Below, piece by piece: positions 35,201 to 43,058 of a stretch of 64,000 bases of DNA. Made by a program: the position numbers and the translations under genes. The DNA is from an uncultured Roseibium sp. (GTDB lineage Bacteria > Pseudomonadota > Alphaproteobacteria > Rhizobiales > Stappiaceae): positions 914,001-978,000 of the forward strand of contig NZ_OY780957.1 in assembly GCF_963675985.1 (NCBI RefSeq), in the 5' to 3' direction. Each line of letters opens with the position of its first letter. Position 1 is the stretch's first letter. Below the pieces are notes generated by a model. The model was not told the DNA's origin, did not search any database, and was given only the letters and a program-made list of their open reading frames with translations.

Positions 35201-35275
35201 GCGGGTGTAGCTCAGGGGTAGAGCACAACCTTGCCAAGGTTGGGGTCGTGGGTTCGAATCCCATCGCCCGCTCCA
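35201..35275 (+). tRNA. tRNA-Gly(GCC)
   Basis: The acceptor stem GCGGGTG pairs with CGCCCGC (one G-U), with encoded CCA at 35273-35275. The D arm is TAGCTCAGGGGTAGAGC, the anticodon stem-loop is CAACCTTGCCAAGGTTG with anticodon GCC, and the T arm is GTGGGTTCGAATCCCAT. A possible promoter is TTGCAA (35118) with TATACT (35143), 19-nt spacing. An intrinsic terminator follows 10 nt later. A degenerate copy of its 5' end occurs at 52173. Confidence 0.97.
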
Positions 35276-35284
35276 AATTCAAAA

Positions 35285-35314
35285 ACAAAAGCCGCGGATG
35301 TCCGCGGCTTTTGT
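35285..35314 (+). terminator. Intrinsic terminator of tRNA-Gly
   Basis: ACAAAAGCCGCGGA pairs with TCCGCGGCTTTTGT around a 2-base turn, effectively a perfect palindrome. The T-tract follows directly. Confidence 0.88.
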
Positions 35315-35445
35315 TGTTTCTGGAGGCTGAGGATCACCGGCAAATCCAAAGAGGATTCTTCTTCATATGCCGGTTTCAGGACGGTCCGAGCCTCAATTCG
35401 CATAAGCACGGATATGGATCGGATTTAATGAGTCCGTGACCTGGT

Positions 35446-37341
35446 TTACCCCCTCGGCATTCCCTTTGCCCTGAGATGGCGTTTCTGGGCGGCGATGCGG
35501 AACTGGGCGTTGGCTGCGCCGTAACCGGAATAGCCGCTACGACGTTCCACGATCTCGAAAAAGAAACCCTCGCCGAAGAACGGGCTGTAAAGCTGGAAAT
35601 ATTCCCCGCCCTTGTCGTCCCGGTCGTAAAGGACACCGTGGCTTTTCAGCCGGTCGAGGAAGGCATCCTCCAGCCCGAATCGGGCATCGAGATCGTCATA
35701 GTAGTTGGGAGAGATCGCGAGCGGCTTGAAGCCGTTGACGGACAAGGCATCGGCCGTGGCGAAGATGTCGGCGGTCTCGAAGGCCAGATGCTGCACGGCC
35801 GAGCCGAAATTCTCCGACAGAAAGTGGCCGGCGAGTGTCTTGCCGTTCTCCGCACCGTTGAGCGTGATCCGAAAGCTGCCGTCGGCGTTCTCGATCGCCT
35901 GACTGCGCACCAGGCCGGCCGGATCGACCACGTCCACCATCGGCGTCTTCACCGTCTTGAAGATGGACGTGTAGAACAGCAGCCAGGTCAGCATCTCGTC
36001 GAAGGCCATGGTCTCGGCGATATGGTCGATGCGTAAAAGATCGGCCGTCTCCGCCTTCCGGTCGTCGGAGACGGGGGAAAACTCGATCTCCCACACACGG
36101 GAGAGATCGCTGGTGCCGTCGATGAAATGCATCACCCCGCCACCGAGGCCCCGGATCGCCGGGATGTTCAGTTCCGCCGGCCCCACCTGCTGCTCGAACG
36201 GTTCAGCGCCGAGCGCCCGCGCCCGTTCCACGGTGGCTTTCGCATCTGCGACCTTCAGGCCGATGTCGCAGACATTGGTGCCATGGGTGACATAAGAGGA
36301 ATGGGCAAAGCCCGCCTGTTCGGTATTGAGAACGATGTTGATCTCGCCCTGCCGCCAAAGATCGACCTTCTTCGACACATGCCGACCGACGCGGGCAAAG
36401 CCGAGCGTGTGCAGCAGGGCGCCGAGATCGGCCGCCTCCTGTTCGCTTGCGGCGAATTCCACGAACTCGATGCCCGAGACCGCGATCCGGTCCGGCATGT
36501 CCGGAACGTCGATCCGGATACCCGGCTCCTGCCGCTTCACCTTATCCATCAGGTAGACCAGCGCGCGGTGGCCGTCGACGGAGATCGGCTTGGCCGACCC
36601 GCCTCGGAACTGGTCATTGAAAATCTCCAGCGAGATCACCCCGTCATAACCGGTGGCGGCGACTGCGCGCATGAAGCCGGTGACATCCAGATCGCCCTCG
36701 CCGGGCATGTTGCGGAAGTGACGGCTCCAGTAGAGCAGGTCCATGTCGATCTTCGGCGCATCGGCGAGCTGGACGAAGAAGATCCGGTCGCCGGGGATGG
36801 AGCGGATCGTCTCCGGATCGATCTTTTTCGCCAGCGTATGGAAGCTGTCGAGGATCAGGCCGACGTTTGCGTGGTCCGCCCTGCGGACGATTTCCCACGC
36901 ATCCCGGTGGTCGCTGACGTGCCGCCCCCAGGCCAGCGCCTCGTAGCCGACCCGGATACCGTGCTTCGCCGCCCGCTCGCCCAGTTCGCGGAAGTCGTCG
37001 GCCGCCCGGTCGATACCGCCGAGCGACAATGGCGAGACGTTCGAGCAGATCAGCACAAGATCCGTTCCCAGGTCGCCCATCAGGTCGAACTTGCGCTCCG
37101 CCCGTTCAAAGGCGCGCGCACGCTGAGGTTCCGGCATGCCTTCGAAGTCACGGAACGGCTGGAACAACGAGATCTCCAGGCCATGGTCGCGCACCATCTG
37201 CCCGACCTCGCGCGGGCTGGCGTCGAAGGTCAGCAGATCGTTCTCGAAGATCTCCACTCCGTCGAACCCGGCTGCCGCAATGGCTGCCAGCTTTTCAGCC
37301 AGATCACCTGAAATCGAGACGGTGGCGATCGCGGTTTTCAT
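35446..37341 (-). CDS. quiC: 3-dehydroshikimate dehydratase, QuiC1-type fused to HPPD-like domain
   Basis: A 631-aa two-domain protein. Residues 1-270 form a xylose-isomerase-like TIM barrel (MKTAIATVSISGDLAEKLAA, GYEALAWGRHVSDHRDAW, LDSFHTLAKKIDPETI, SLEIFNDQFRGGS) with metal-ligand Glu/Asp/His. Residues 290-631 are a 4-hydroxyphenylpyruvate dioxygenase-like VOC region (VEFAASEQEAADLGALLHTL through YFQLYSPFFGEGFFFEIVER). This fusion is the QuiC1 class that dehydrates 3-dehydroshikimate to protocatechuate in quinate/shikimate catabolism. Its stop-start neighbour aroE-like overlaps by 4 nt. No HPPD function is implied for the C-terminal part. Confidence 0.9.
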   Translation of the reverse strand: MKTAIATVSISGDLAEKLAAIAAAGFDGVEIFENDLLTFDASPREVGQMVRDHGLEISLFQPFRDFEGMPEPQRARAFERAERKFDLMGDLGTDLVLICSNVSPLSLGGIDRAADDFRELGERAAKHGIRVGYEALAWGRHVSDHRDAWEIVRRADHANVGLILDSFHTLAKKIDPETIRSIPGDRIFFVQLADAPKIDMDLLYWSRHFRNMPGEGDLDVTGFMRAVAATGYDGVISLEIFNDQFRGGSAKPISVDGHRALVYLMDKVKRQEPGIRIDVPDMPDRIAVSGIEFVEFAASEQEAADLGALLHTLGFARVGRHVSKKVDLWRQGEINIVLNTEQAGFAHSSYVTHGTNVCDIGLKVADAKATVERARALGAEPFEQQVGPAELNIPAIRGLGGGVMHFIDGTSDLSRVWEIEFSPVSDDRKAETADLLRIDHIAETMAFDEMLTWLLFYTSIFKTVKTPMVDVVDPAGLVRSQAIENADGSFRITLNGAENGKTLAGHFLSENFGSAVQHLAFETADIFATADALSVNGFKPLAISPNYYDDLDARFGLEDAFLDRLKSHGVLYDRDDKGGEYFQLYSPFFGEGFFFEIVERRSGYSGYGAANAQFRIAAQKRHLRAKGMPRG

Positions 37342-38201
37342 GCGGTTTCTCCCATATCGGTCAGTGCGACCCGAAGTGCTGTTTCATCGACCGGAAGATT
37401 CGAGAATTTCTTCCAGGCATGAACACCTTGAAAGAAGAAGAGTTCCCAGCCGGAGATGATCGAGAGACCGGATATCGAAGCATCCTGCAGAAACTGCGTG
37501 TCAACGGGCGTATAGACAGCATCAAATGCCCATTCGGCACTTTGCATGAAGGCGCGTTTCAAGGGCGTTCCCTCATATCCGACCATCCCGACCGGAGTGC
37601 AGTTAATCAGTCCCATCGTACCGTTTGCCGCTTTCTCCGCATCGATCCAGATCGAGACCTTCATGTCCGGGGCAACCGCTTCCAGTGCCTTGGCAAGAAC
37701 TTCAGCCTTGGAGGGATCTCGGTCCATCAATCTCAACTCGGGGGCGCCGAGGGCAACCAGCCCGAAGGCGACCGCCCGGCCGACACCCCCCGTTCCGATC
37801 ATCAGGACAGGCCCGGTTGCCTTGGATCCGCGACGCAAACGGTAGGCCGCCATGAAACCGGAATAGTCGGTATTATGGCCAAGCGGCGTGTCGCCCTCAA
37901 AAATCACCGTGTTGACCGCACCGATGGCCCGAACCAACGGGTCATCGATCCTCACGAGTTCTGCCACACGTTCCTTGTAAGGATAGGTGACATTGACACC
38001 CCGATAGTTCTCGCGGCTGCAGAGCTCGAAAACCTGTTCGAAGTCCAGGCCAAGCTCGTTCGGCACGAGCCGGTCATAACAAACTTCAATCTCATTCTGA
38101 GCTCCGGCCAGCCGGTGCAACAGCGGAGACCTTGAGTGCGCGATGTTGTCGCCGATCAAACCGAGTTTCAGTCCCTCGGAAACGTGCGGATTGCCATTCA
38201 T
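37338..38201 (-). CDS. Shikimate dehydrogenase-family protein of the quinate/shikimate cluster
   Basis: ATG 38201 gives a 287-aa protein with the SDH N-domain (LIGDNIAHSRSPLLHRLAG with the shikimate-binding Ser pair; VNVTYPYKERV with the catalytic Lys; GHNTDYSGF with the Asp). A Rossmann domain carries GTGGVGRAV, and MDRDPSKAE follows strand two. It overlaps quiC by 4 nt, so a catabolic role (shikimate or quinate to 3-dehydro product) is likelier than the biosynthetic aroE role. No Shine-Dalgarno precedes the ATG, but an upstream small frame ends in ATGA there, which would allow coupling. Confidence 0.85.
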   Translation of the reverse strand: MNGNPHVSEGLKLGLIGDNIAHSRSPLLHRLAGAQNEIEVCYDRLVPNELGLDFEQVFELCSRENYRGVNVTYPYKERVAELVRIDDPLVRAIGAVNTVIFEGDTPLGHNTDYSGFMAAYRLRRGSKATGPVLMIGTGGVGRAVAFGLVALGAPELRLMDRDPSKAEVLAKALEAVAPDMKVSIWIDAEKAANGTMGLINCTPVGMVGYEGTPLKRAFMQSAEWAFDAVYTPVDTQFLQDASISGLSIISGWELFFFQGVHAWKKFSNLPVDETALRVALTDMGETA

Positions 38202-38371
38202 TGTTTGGCGCCTTTTGTCTTCGGAGCAAAGGGGAGAGCTTTTCCCCGTGCCCACAGTGGTGTCCGCGAAACAAGAAGGAGGATCACCGAGACAAACAGG
38301 CCGAGCGAGTGGGCTCTCGGCCGTGCGGACGGGGTCTGCGCCGGATCATCAATGCAGAGTTTCTGCCTCAT
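38198..38371 (-). CDS. Possible 57-aa single-TM protein coupled to the aroE-like gene
   Basis: A frame from ATG 38371, overlapping the lyase gene 3' end by 23 nt, ends in TGA inside the ATGA that starts the aroE-like gene. The middle is a plausible membrane helix (LGLFVSVILLLVSRTPLWAR) and the end is basic (KTKGAKQ). The absence of a ribosome site at the aroE-like start gives the coupling some weight. No ribosome site precedes this frame itself; it may be chance. Confidence 0.28.
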   Translation of the reverse strand: MRQKLCIDDPAQTPSARPRAHSLGLFVSVILLLVSRTPLWARGKALPFAPKTKGAKQ

Positions 38372-39266
38372 GTTCGTGAGCGAACGTCTGGAAACGGGAG
38401 AGGTCGACGGTTTCGCAAAACTCGGCATAGGTCATCTGGTTGGGGAGGCCGTCCGGTGTTCCCGCGCGGGACAGATGGGCGAGGGCCTCGCGGATGGCCG
38501 CACCTGCGGCAAAGAGCGTGGTAACGGCATAAAGCACGATTGAGAAGCCCATTTCCGTCAATTCCGAGCGGGACAGGCTGGCCGCGTCCGTGCCGTCCAC
38601 CAGCGAAATGACCTTCGGGCCTTCCAGTCCGCGGGCAATGCCCTCGGCTTCCTTCCGGGTCTTCACGCCATCGACGAAGGCGAGGTCCGCGCCGAGATCC
38701 CGGTAGCGGCGGACCCGGTCGAGAGCGGACCCCAGGCCTTCCGGCTGGAGAGCGTCCGTGCGGCCGATGAGGAGCATGTCCGCGCCCGCTTCCCGGCGCG
38801 CGGAAACGGCGGCGGCGATGCGCAGCTCCGCTTCGCGCGCGGAGACAAGCCGCACGCCGGCCAATTGGCCGCAACGCTTCGGGCTTTCCTGATCTTCCAG
38901 ATGCAGGGCGGCAACGCCGGCCTGGGCATATTCCTCAACCGTGCGGCGCACATTCAGCGGCCCGCCATAGCCCGTGTCCGCATCTGCGATCACGGGGACC
39001 GGAACCGCCCGCACCATCGCGCGGGCGTGATCGGCCATTTCGGTCTGGGTCATCAGGCCGAGATCGGGCTGTCCCAGGCGCATGGCCGTTGCTCCCAGGC
39101 CCGTCATGTAGACCGCCGGAAACCCGGCCTGTTCAACCATGCGCGCCGTCAGGCAATCCGGCGCGCCGGGGGCCGCGACCAGCATGCCCTTTGTCAGCAG
39201 GTTTTTCAGCCGTGCAGGGCCGCCCATGAGCGACGGCGCCGTCTTTGCGGTCGTTTCGGCAGTCAT
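38349..39266 (-). CDS. Isocitrate lyase/PEP mutase superfamily lyase
   Basis: A 305-aa TIM-barrel enzyme: AAPGAPDCLTARMVEQAGFP, YMTGLGATAMRLGQPDLGLM, PVIADADTGYGGPLNVRRTV, LHLEDQESPKRCGQLAG (the KRCG loop of the superfamily) and IGRTDALQPEGLG. Relatives cleave C-C bonds in 2-methylisocitrate, dimethylmalate or oxaloacetate-type substrates. The loop residues do not let me choose. It is the last gene of the tricarboxylate-transporter operon, and its start overlaps the gntR stop by 4 nt. Confidence 0.82.
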   Translation of the reverse strand: MTAETTAKTAPSLMGGPARLKNLLTKGMLVAAPGAPDCLTARMVEQAGFPAVYMTGLGATAMRLGQPDLGLMTQTEMADHARAMVRAVPVPVIADADTGYGGPLNVRRTVEEYAQAGVAALHLEDQESPKRCGQLAGVRLVSAREAELRIAAAVSARREAGADMLLIGRTDALQPEGLGSALDRVRRYRDLGADLAFVDGVKTRKEAEGIARGLEGPKVISLVDGTDAASLSRSELTEMGFSIVLYAVTTLFAAGAAIREALAHLSRAGTPDGLPNQMTYAEFCETVDLSRFQTFAHEHEAETLH

Positions 39267-39970
39267 CTTGATACCTTTACCGATGTCGTCTTGTCCGGCC
39301 CGAGATGGCCTTCGGCCAGCGCCTTCTGATAGACCTCGGCCGTGCGTTGAACGTGCACGGTCAGCGCGGCGTCATAGGCCGCAAGGTTCCCGCCCGCGAG
39401 CATGTCCAGCATACGCCGGTGCTCCTCCATGGATTCCTCCCGCCGGGCCTCGTAAGGAGCGGTGATGTTGGCGCGCAGGGCGGCAATGCGCCCCGCCGCC
39501 AGCCCGTAGGCACTGCGCAGATAGGAGTTGCCGCAGTGATCGAAGGCCGCCTGATGAAAGGCGCTGTCCAGTTGGCCGTATTCCATGATGTCGGCCTGGG
39601 CGAGAGCGGTTTCCATCTTCGCGATCACTTCGCCCAGGGTCGCGAGAAAGCCGTCGCGGTCGACCCTGATCGCCGCCCGAACCCCCTGCACCTCCAGCAT
39701 CTGCCGGTAGTCGCAGATGGCGACAAGATCCTCCAGCGAGGTTTCGAAGACAAAAGAGCCACGCTTGGGCCGCACATTCACCAACCCTTCCCGGGAGAGG
39801 ATCGCCATCGCATCGCGGATCGGGGTACGGGAGATCCCCATCTGTGCGACGAGCCGGTCTTCGGAGATGTTCTCCCCAAGCTTGAACGCACCGGTCACGA
39901 TAGCATTGCGTATCTGCTGCGCCGCAATCTCCGCGAGCGACTGTTGCGGTGCGATCCTGCGCACACTCAT
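39263..39970 (-). CDS. GntR-family transcriptional regulator (FCD subfamily)
   Basis: A 235-aa regulator: winged-helix N-domain (QQIRNAIVTGAFKLGENISE, LVAQMGISRTPIRDAMAILS, REGLVNVRPKRGSFV) and an all-helical FCD effector domain (FHQAAFDHCGNSYLR, EEHRRMLDMLAGGNLAAYD) with metal-binding Asp/His. Start at 39970, the family N-terminus; the frame continues far upstream antisense-like and is not coding. It is bracketed by 4-nt overlaps with tctA and the lyase, so it is part of the operon it probably controls. A palindrome at the operon head is the likely operator. Confidence 0.9.
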   Translation of the reverse strand: MSVRRIAPQQSLAEIAAQQIRNAIVTGAFKLGENISEDRLVAQMGISRTPIRDAMAILSREGLVNVRPKRGSFVFETSLEDLVAICDYRQMLEVQGVRAAIRVDRDGFLATLGEVIAKMETALAQADIMEYGQLDSAFHQAAFDHCGNSYLRSAYGLAAGRIAALRANITAPYEARREESMEEHRRMLDMLAGGNLAAYDAALTVHVQRTAEVYQKALAEGHLGPDKTTSVKVSR

Positions 39971-41481
39971 ACCTGCGTCTCCCCTGATGTCTTCAAACGC
40001 CGCCCCAGCCAGAGCAGGGCGGGTACGACCCAGACTACCGCAACCAGCAGGGCAAGTCCGGCTGCAATGGGCCGTTCGAAGAAACCCGCCATGGAGCCAT
40101 CCGACTTGATCAGGGAGGTGATCAGGTTGCGCTCCACAAGCAGCCCCATCACGATACCGAGGATGGTCGGCGCGACGGGAAAGCCGTTTTCCTCCATCAG
40201 ATAGGCAAGAAGACCCAGCACCACCATGATGATGACGCCGGAAGCGCTGGCATTGATCGAATAGGAGCCGACGATGCAGAAGCCGAGGATCAACGGCGCA
40301 AGCACCAGTTTCGGCACGCGCAGAACCTGTGAGGCAAGGCCGATGGCCAAAAGGCCGAGCGGGACGATGAGGATGTTTGCCAGCAGAAACGTCAGGAAGA
40401 TCGCCGCGATGGTGTCGCCGCTGGTCAGAAAGACCATCGGTCCGGGATTGAGGCCCTTGACGTAGAGCACGCCGATTACGATGGCGGTGATGCTGTCGCC
40501 GGGAATGCCGAACACCATGGCCGGAACGTAGGCGCCCGACAGCGCCGAATTGTTGGCTGCGCAGGCATCCACAAGCCCTTCCTCGCTGCCATGGCCGTAG
40601 GCGGCGGGATTTTTCGAGAATTTCTTGGAAACAGCGTAAGAGATCCAGGCCGCGATATCGGACCCTGCGCCGGGTAGAATTCCGATGATCGTTCCGATGG
40701 TGGAGCTGCGAACCAGATTCGTCTTGTGCCGCCACAGCACACCGCCAAGGCCCTCGAACATCTTGAGCGGGTTGCCGATGACAGCGGCCTTTGGAACCGT
40801 GTCGCGGTGGACGAAGGTGCGGATCAGTTCGGGAATGGCGAACATGCCGATCAGAGCGGGAACGAAGGCGACCCCGTCCAGCAGGGAGGTCAGGCCGAAA
40901 GTAAAACGGGGCAGGCCCGAGGTCGTGTCCATGCCCACGCAGGCGATCATGAGGCCAAGACCGAGGGAGATCAGGCTCTTCAGGATCGAGGCCGACCCAA
41001 GCATGACCGCAGCCGACAGCCCCAGAAGCGCGAGCCAGAAATATTCGAACGAGGTGAAATTCAGGGAAACCAGCGCCAGCTGTGGTGCGGCGAACATCAG
41101 GATCAGGGATCCGAAGATGCCGCCGATCGCCGAGGAGGTAACGGGGATGCCGAGCGCGCGGCCCACCCTGCCGGCCCGTGTCAGGGCGCTCAGGTCTTCC
41201 ACATAGGCCGCCGATGCCGCCGTTCCGGGAATGCGGATGAGGGCGGCGGGAATATCGGAGGCGAAGATCGCCATGGCTGCGGTGGTCACGATAGCGGCGA
41301 TGGCCGGGACCGGATCCATGAAGAAGGTCAGCGGGACCAGCATGGCTGTCGCCATGGTGGCCGAAAGACCGGGGACCGCACCGACAAACAGGCCGAACAG
41401 GGCGCTCGACAACAGGACGATGAACATGTTCCAGGTCAGAATGAGATCGAATGCGGCGGAAAGGTGCTGAAAGACCATCAC
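39967..41481 (-). CDS. Tripartite tricarboxylate transporter, large membrane subunit TctA
   Basis: A 504-aa protein with about 12 helices and the TctA signatures: FGLFVGAVPGLSATMATAML, PVPAIAAIVTTAAMAIFASD, IPAALIRIPGTAASAAYVED, GILPGAGSDIAAWISYAVSK and FGIPGDSITAIVIGVLYVKG. It forms the inner-membrane permease with TctB and depends on the TctC binding protein. Overlaps tctB upstream and gntR downstream by 4 nt each. Confidence 0.93.
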   Translation of the reverse strand: MMVFQHLSAAFDLILTWNMFIVLLSSALFGLFVGAVPGLSATMATAMLVPLTFFMDPVPAIAAIVTTAAMAIFASDIPAALIRIPGTAASAAYVEDLSALTRAGRVGRALGIPVTSSAIGGIFGSLILMFAAPQLALVSLNFTSFEYFWLALLGLSAAVMLGSASILKSLISLGLGLMIACVGMDTTSGLPRFTFGLTSLLDGVAFVPALIGMFAIPELIRTFVHRDTVPKAAVIGNPLKMFEGLGGVLWRHKTNLVRSSTIGTIIGILPGAGSDIAAWISYAVSKKFSKNPAAYGHGSEEGLVDACAANNSALSGAYVPAMVFGIPGDSITAIVIGVLYVKGLNPGPMVFLTSGDTIAAIFLTFLLANILIVPLGLLAIGLASQVLRVPKLVLAPLILGFCIVGSYSINASASGVIIMVVLGLLAYLMEENGFPVAPTILGIVMGLLVERNLITSLIKSDGSMAGFFERPIAAGLALLVAVVWVVPALLWLGRRLKTSGETQV

Positions 41482-41945
41482 AAAATGCCTTTCAGAAGTC
41501 CGGCAGGCAGGGGGACGTAGAGCAGGCGCGTCATCAGCACATGCACCGTCAGCACAAAGATCGCTGACACCAGAATCCAGGTCTGCCCCCTGTAGCCGGA
41601 AAAGAAGAACAAGGTCGAGAGGATTACGAACCCGCCAATCGGAAAGCCAACGGTCTCGAACACGAGCGAGAAGACGATGACACCAACAGTGGCGATCAGT
41701 GCCGCGGTCAGGCGGACCGGGTGACGCCAGCCCGGATCCAGGCGGATCAGCTTCGTTCCCTGGGCCCTCAGTCCTGTGACCGCCAGGCAGATACCACCCG
41801 TCATGAACAGGACGCCAAGCACGCTGGGAAAGGTACCCGGTCCGATGCTTTGGCCCTGCATTTGCGGATAGCCCCAGGCCGTCACCAGAACCCAGAGTCC
41901 CAAGGCGAACAGAAGCGCTCCTATGAAGGTGTCATGAATCTTCAT
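41478..41945 (-). CDS. Tripartite tricarboxylate transporter, small membrane subunit TctB
   Basis: ATG 41945 (MKIHDTFIGALLFALGLWVL); the frame opens at GTG 41969. The 155-aa protein has four helices with the TctB pattern (GPGTFPSVLGVLFMTGGICL; GFPIGGFVILSTLFFFSGYR). It pairs with TctA. Sequence similarity within this subunit family is always low, so the call relies partly on position. Confidence 0.88.
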   Translation of the reverse strand: MKIHDTFIGALLFALGLWVLVTAWGYPQMQGQSIGPGTFPSVLGVLFMTGGICLAVTGLRAQGTKLIRLDPGWRHPVRLTAALIATVGVIVFSLVFETVGFPIGGFVILSTLFFFSGYRGQTWILVSAIFVLTVHVLMTRLLYVPLPAGLLKGIL

Positions 41946-42029
41946 GCCGTCCGATCCCGTCTTTCCCACGGAACGCCTGGGGGGAAGCGAATACCTCCCC
42001 CCGGCGCCAGTCTTACTGCTTTGCCAGTC

Positions 42030-43010
42030 TTACTGCTTTGCCAGGCCGACGGCTTTCAGGCTTTGTGCCAGGGCCTTGTCCGAAGTCTCCATGAAACTCT
42101 CGAACTCACCGGCAGGAGTCCACTGGGTGGCGTAGCCGCGGTTCTTCATGAAGGACAGATATTCCGGGTCGTGTACGACCTCTCCAACAGCCGTCACCAG
42201 TTTGGCGGCAATGTCGTCGGGCAGACCGGCAGGTGCGACAATGCCGCGCCAGGAGCCGAGAGCGAAGGAATGGCCGGTTGCTTCCGTAAAGGTCGGCAGA
42301 TCCGGCGCGGCCTCAAGCCGGCTATCGGCGAAGACCGCCAGGGGCTTGATCAGGCCGGCGGACATAAGCGCCGCGGCCTCCGGCAGGGAGGCGGTAGCAA
42401 TCTGCACACCGCCGGCAGCCAGGTCCTGCAGACCCGGAGCGGCTCCTTCGGACGGCACCCAGGCGACCCGCTTGACAGGCAGGCCGGACGCCAGCAGCAT
42501 CCCGGCCAGCGCCAGATGGTTCACACCGCCCTGGGCTGATCCGGACGCCTTGAACTCCCGGTCCTGGGCGTTTTCGAGAGCCGCCAGAAGCGCCGGCATA
42601 TCGTCATACCCGGAGTCGGCCCGCACGAAGATCGCGGCAGGGTCGGAATTATAAAGTCCGATGGGCGTGTAGGCCTTGTAGGTCAGATCGGTCAGGCCAA
42701 GGCTGTGCATGGAGCCGATTTCGAGGGTTGCAACGCCGATGGTCTGGCCGTCGGGCGCGGCATCCGCGATGGCCGTATGGCCGATGACCCCGGATCCCCC
42801 CGTGCGGTTGACGACCGGAACCGGCACGCCGAGCTTTTTCTCCAGAAGAGAGCCGATCATGCGGGCGGTGGCATCCGTGCCGCCACCCGCGCTCCACGGC
42901 ACGATCAGGGTGACAGGACCGTTCGGCCAGTCCTGCGCGGTGGCCGGAGCTGCCGCGCCGACCATGATGGCTGTGGCCAGTGAAAGGATAGTCCGTCTGT
43001 TCAGTTTCAT
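42030..43010 (-). CDS. Tripartite tricarboxylate transporter substrate-binding protein TctC
   Basis: A 326-aa periplasmic protein with a signal peptide ending APATAQ and an AGGAGG ribosome site. The Bug/TctC pattern is clear: WPNGPVTLIVPWSAGGGTDA, PVVNRTGGSGVIGHTAIADA, and a late LPDDIAAKLVTAVGEVVHDP. Ligands of the family are small carboxylates bound without charge compensation. First transporter gene after the FAD oxidase. Confidence 0.92.
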   Translation of the reverse strand: MKLNRRTILSLATAIMVGAAAPATAQDWPNGPVTLIVPWSAGGGTDATARMIGSLLEKKLGVPVPVVNRTGGSGVIGHTAIADAAPDGQTIGVATLEIGSMHSLGLTDLTYKAYTPIGLYNSDPAAIFVRADSGYDDMPALLAALENAQDREFKASGSAQGGVNHLALAGMLLASGLPVKRVAWVPSEGAAPGLQDLAAGGVQIATASLPEAAALMSAGLIKPLAVFADSRLEAAPDLPTFTEATGHSFALGSWRGIVAPAGLPDDIAAKLVTAVGEVVHDPEYLSFMKNRGYATQWTPAGEFESFMETSDKALAQSLKAVGLAKQ

Positions 43011-43058
43011 GCTTTCCTCCTCAAGGTGCCCCAGGTCTCGGCGATGCGCCGGCAGGGG

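Noticed and set aside
35476..36036. Plus-strand 186-codon frame in the quiC region
   Set aside because: Shadow of the HPPD-like domain on the opposite strand.
36127..37311. 394-codon plus-strand frame opposite quiC
   Set aside because: Antisense shadow of the QuiC1-type gene.
39971..40735. Upstream extension of the GntR gene to a 490-aa product
   Set aside because: The extra 255 residues lie antisense-frame to tctA on the same strand but out of its frame, are Arg/His-rich and contain no domain; the GntR N-terminus is complete from 39970.
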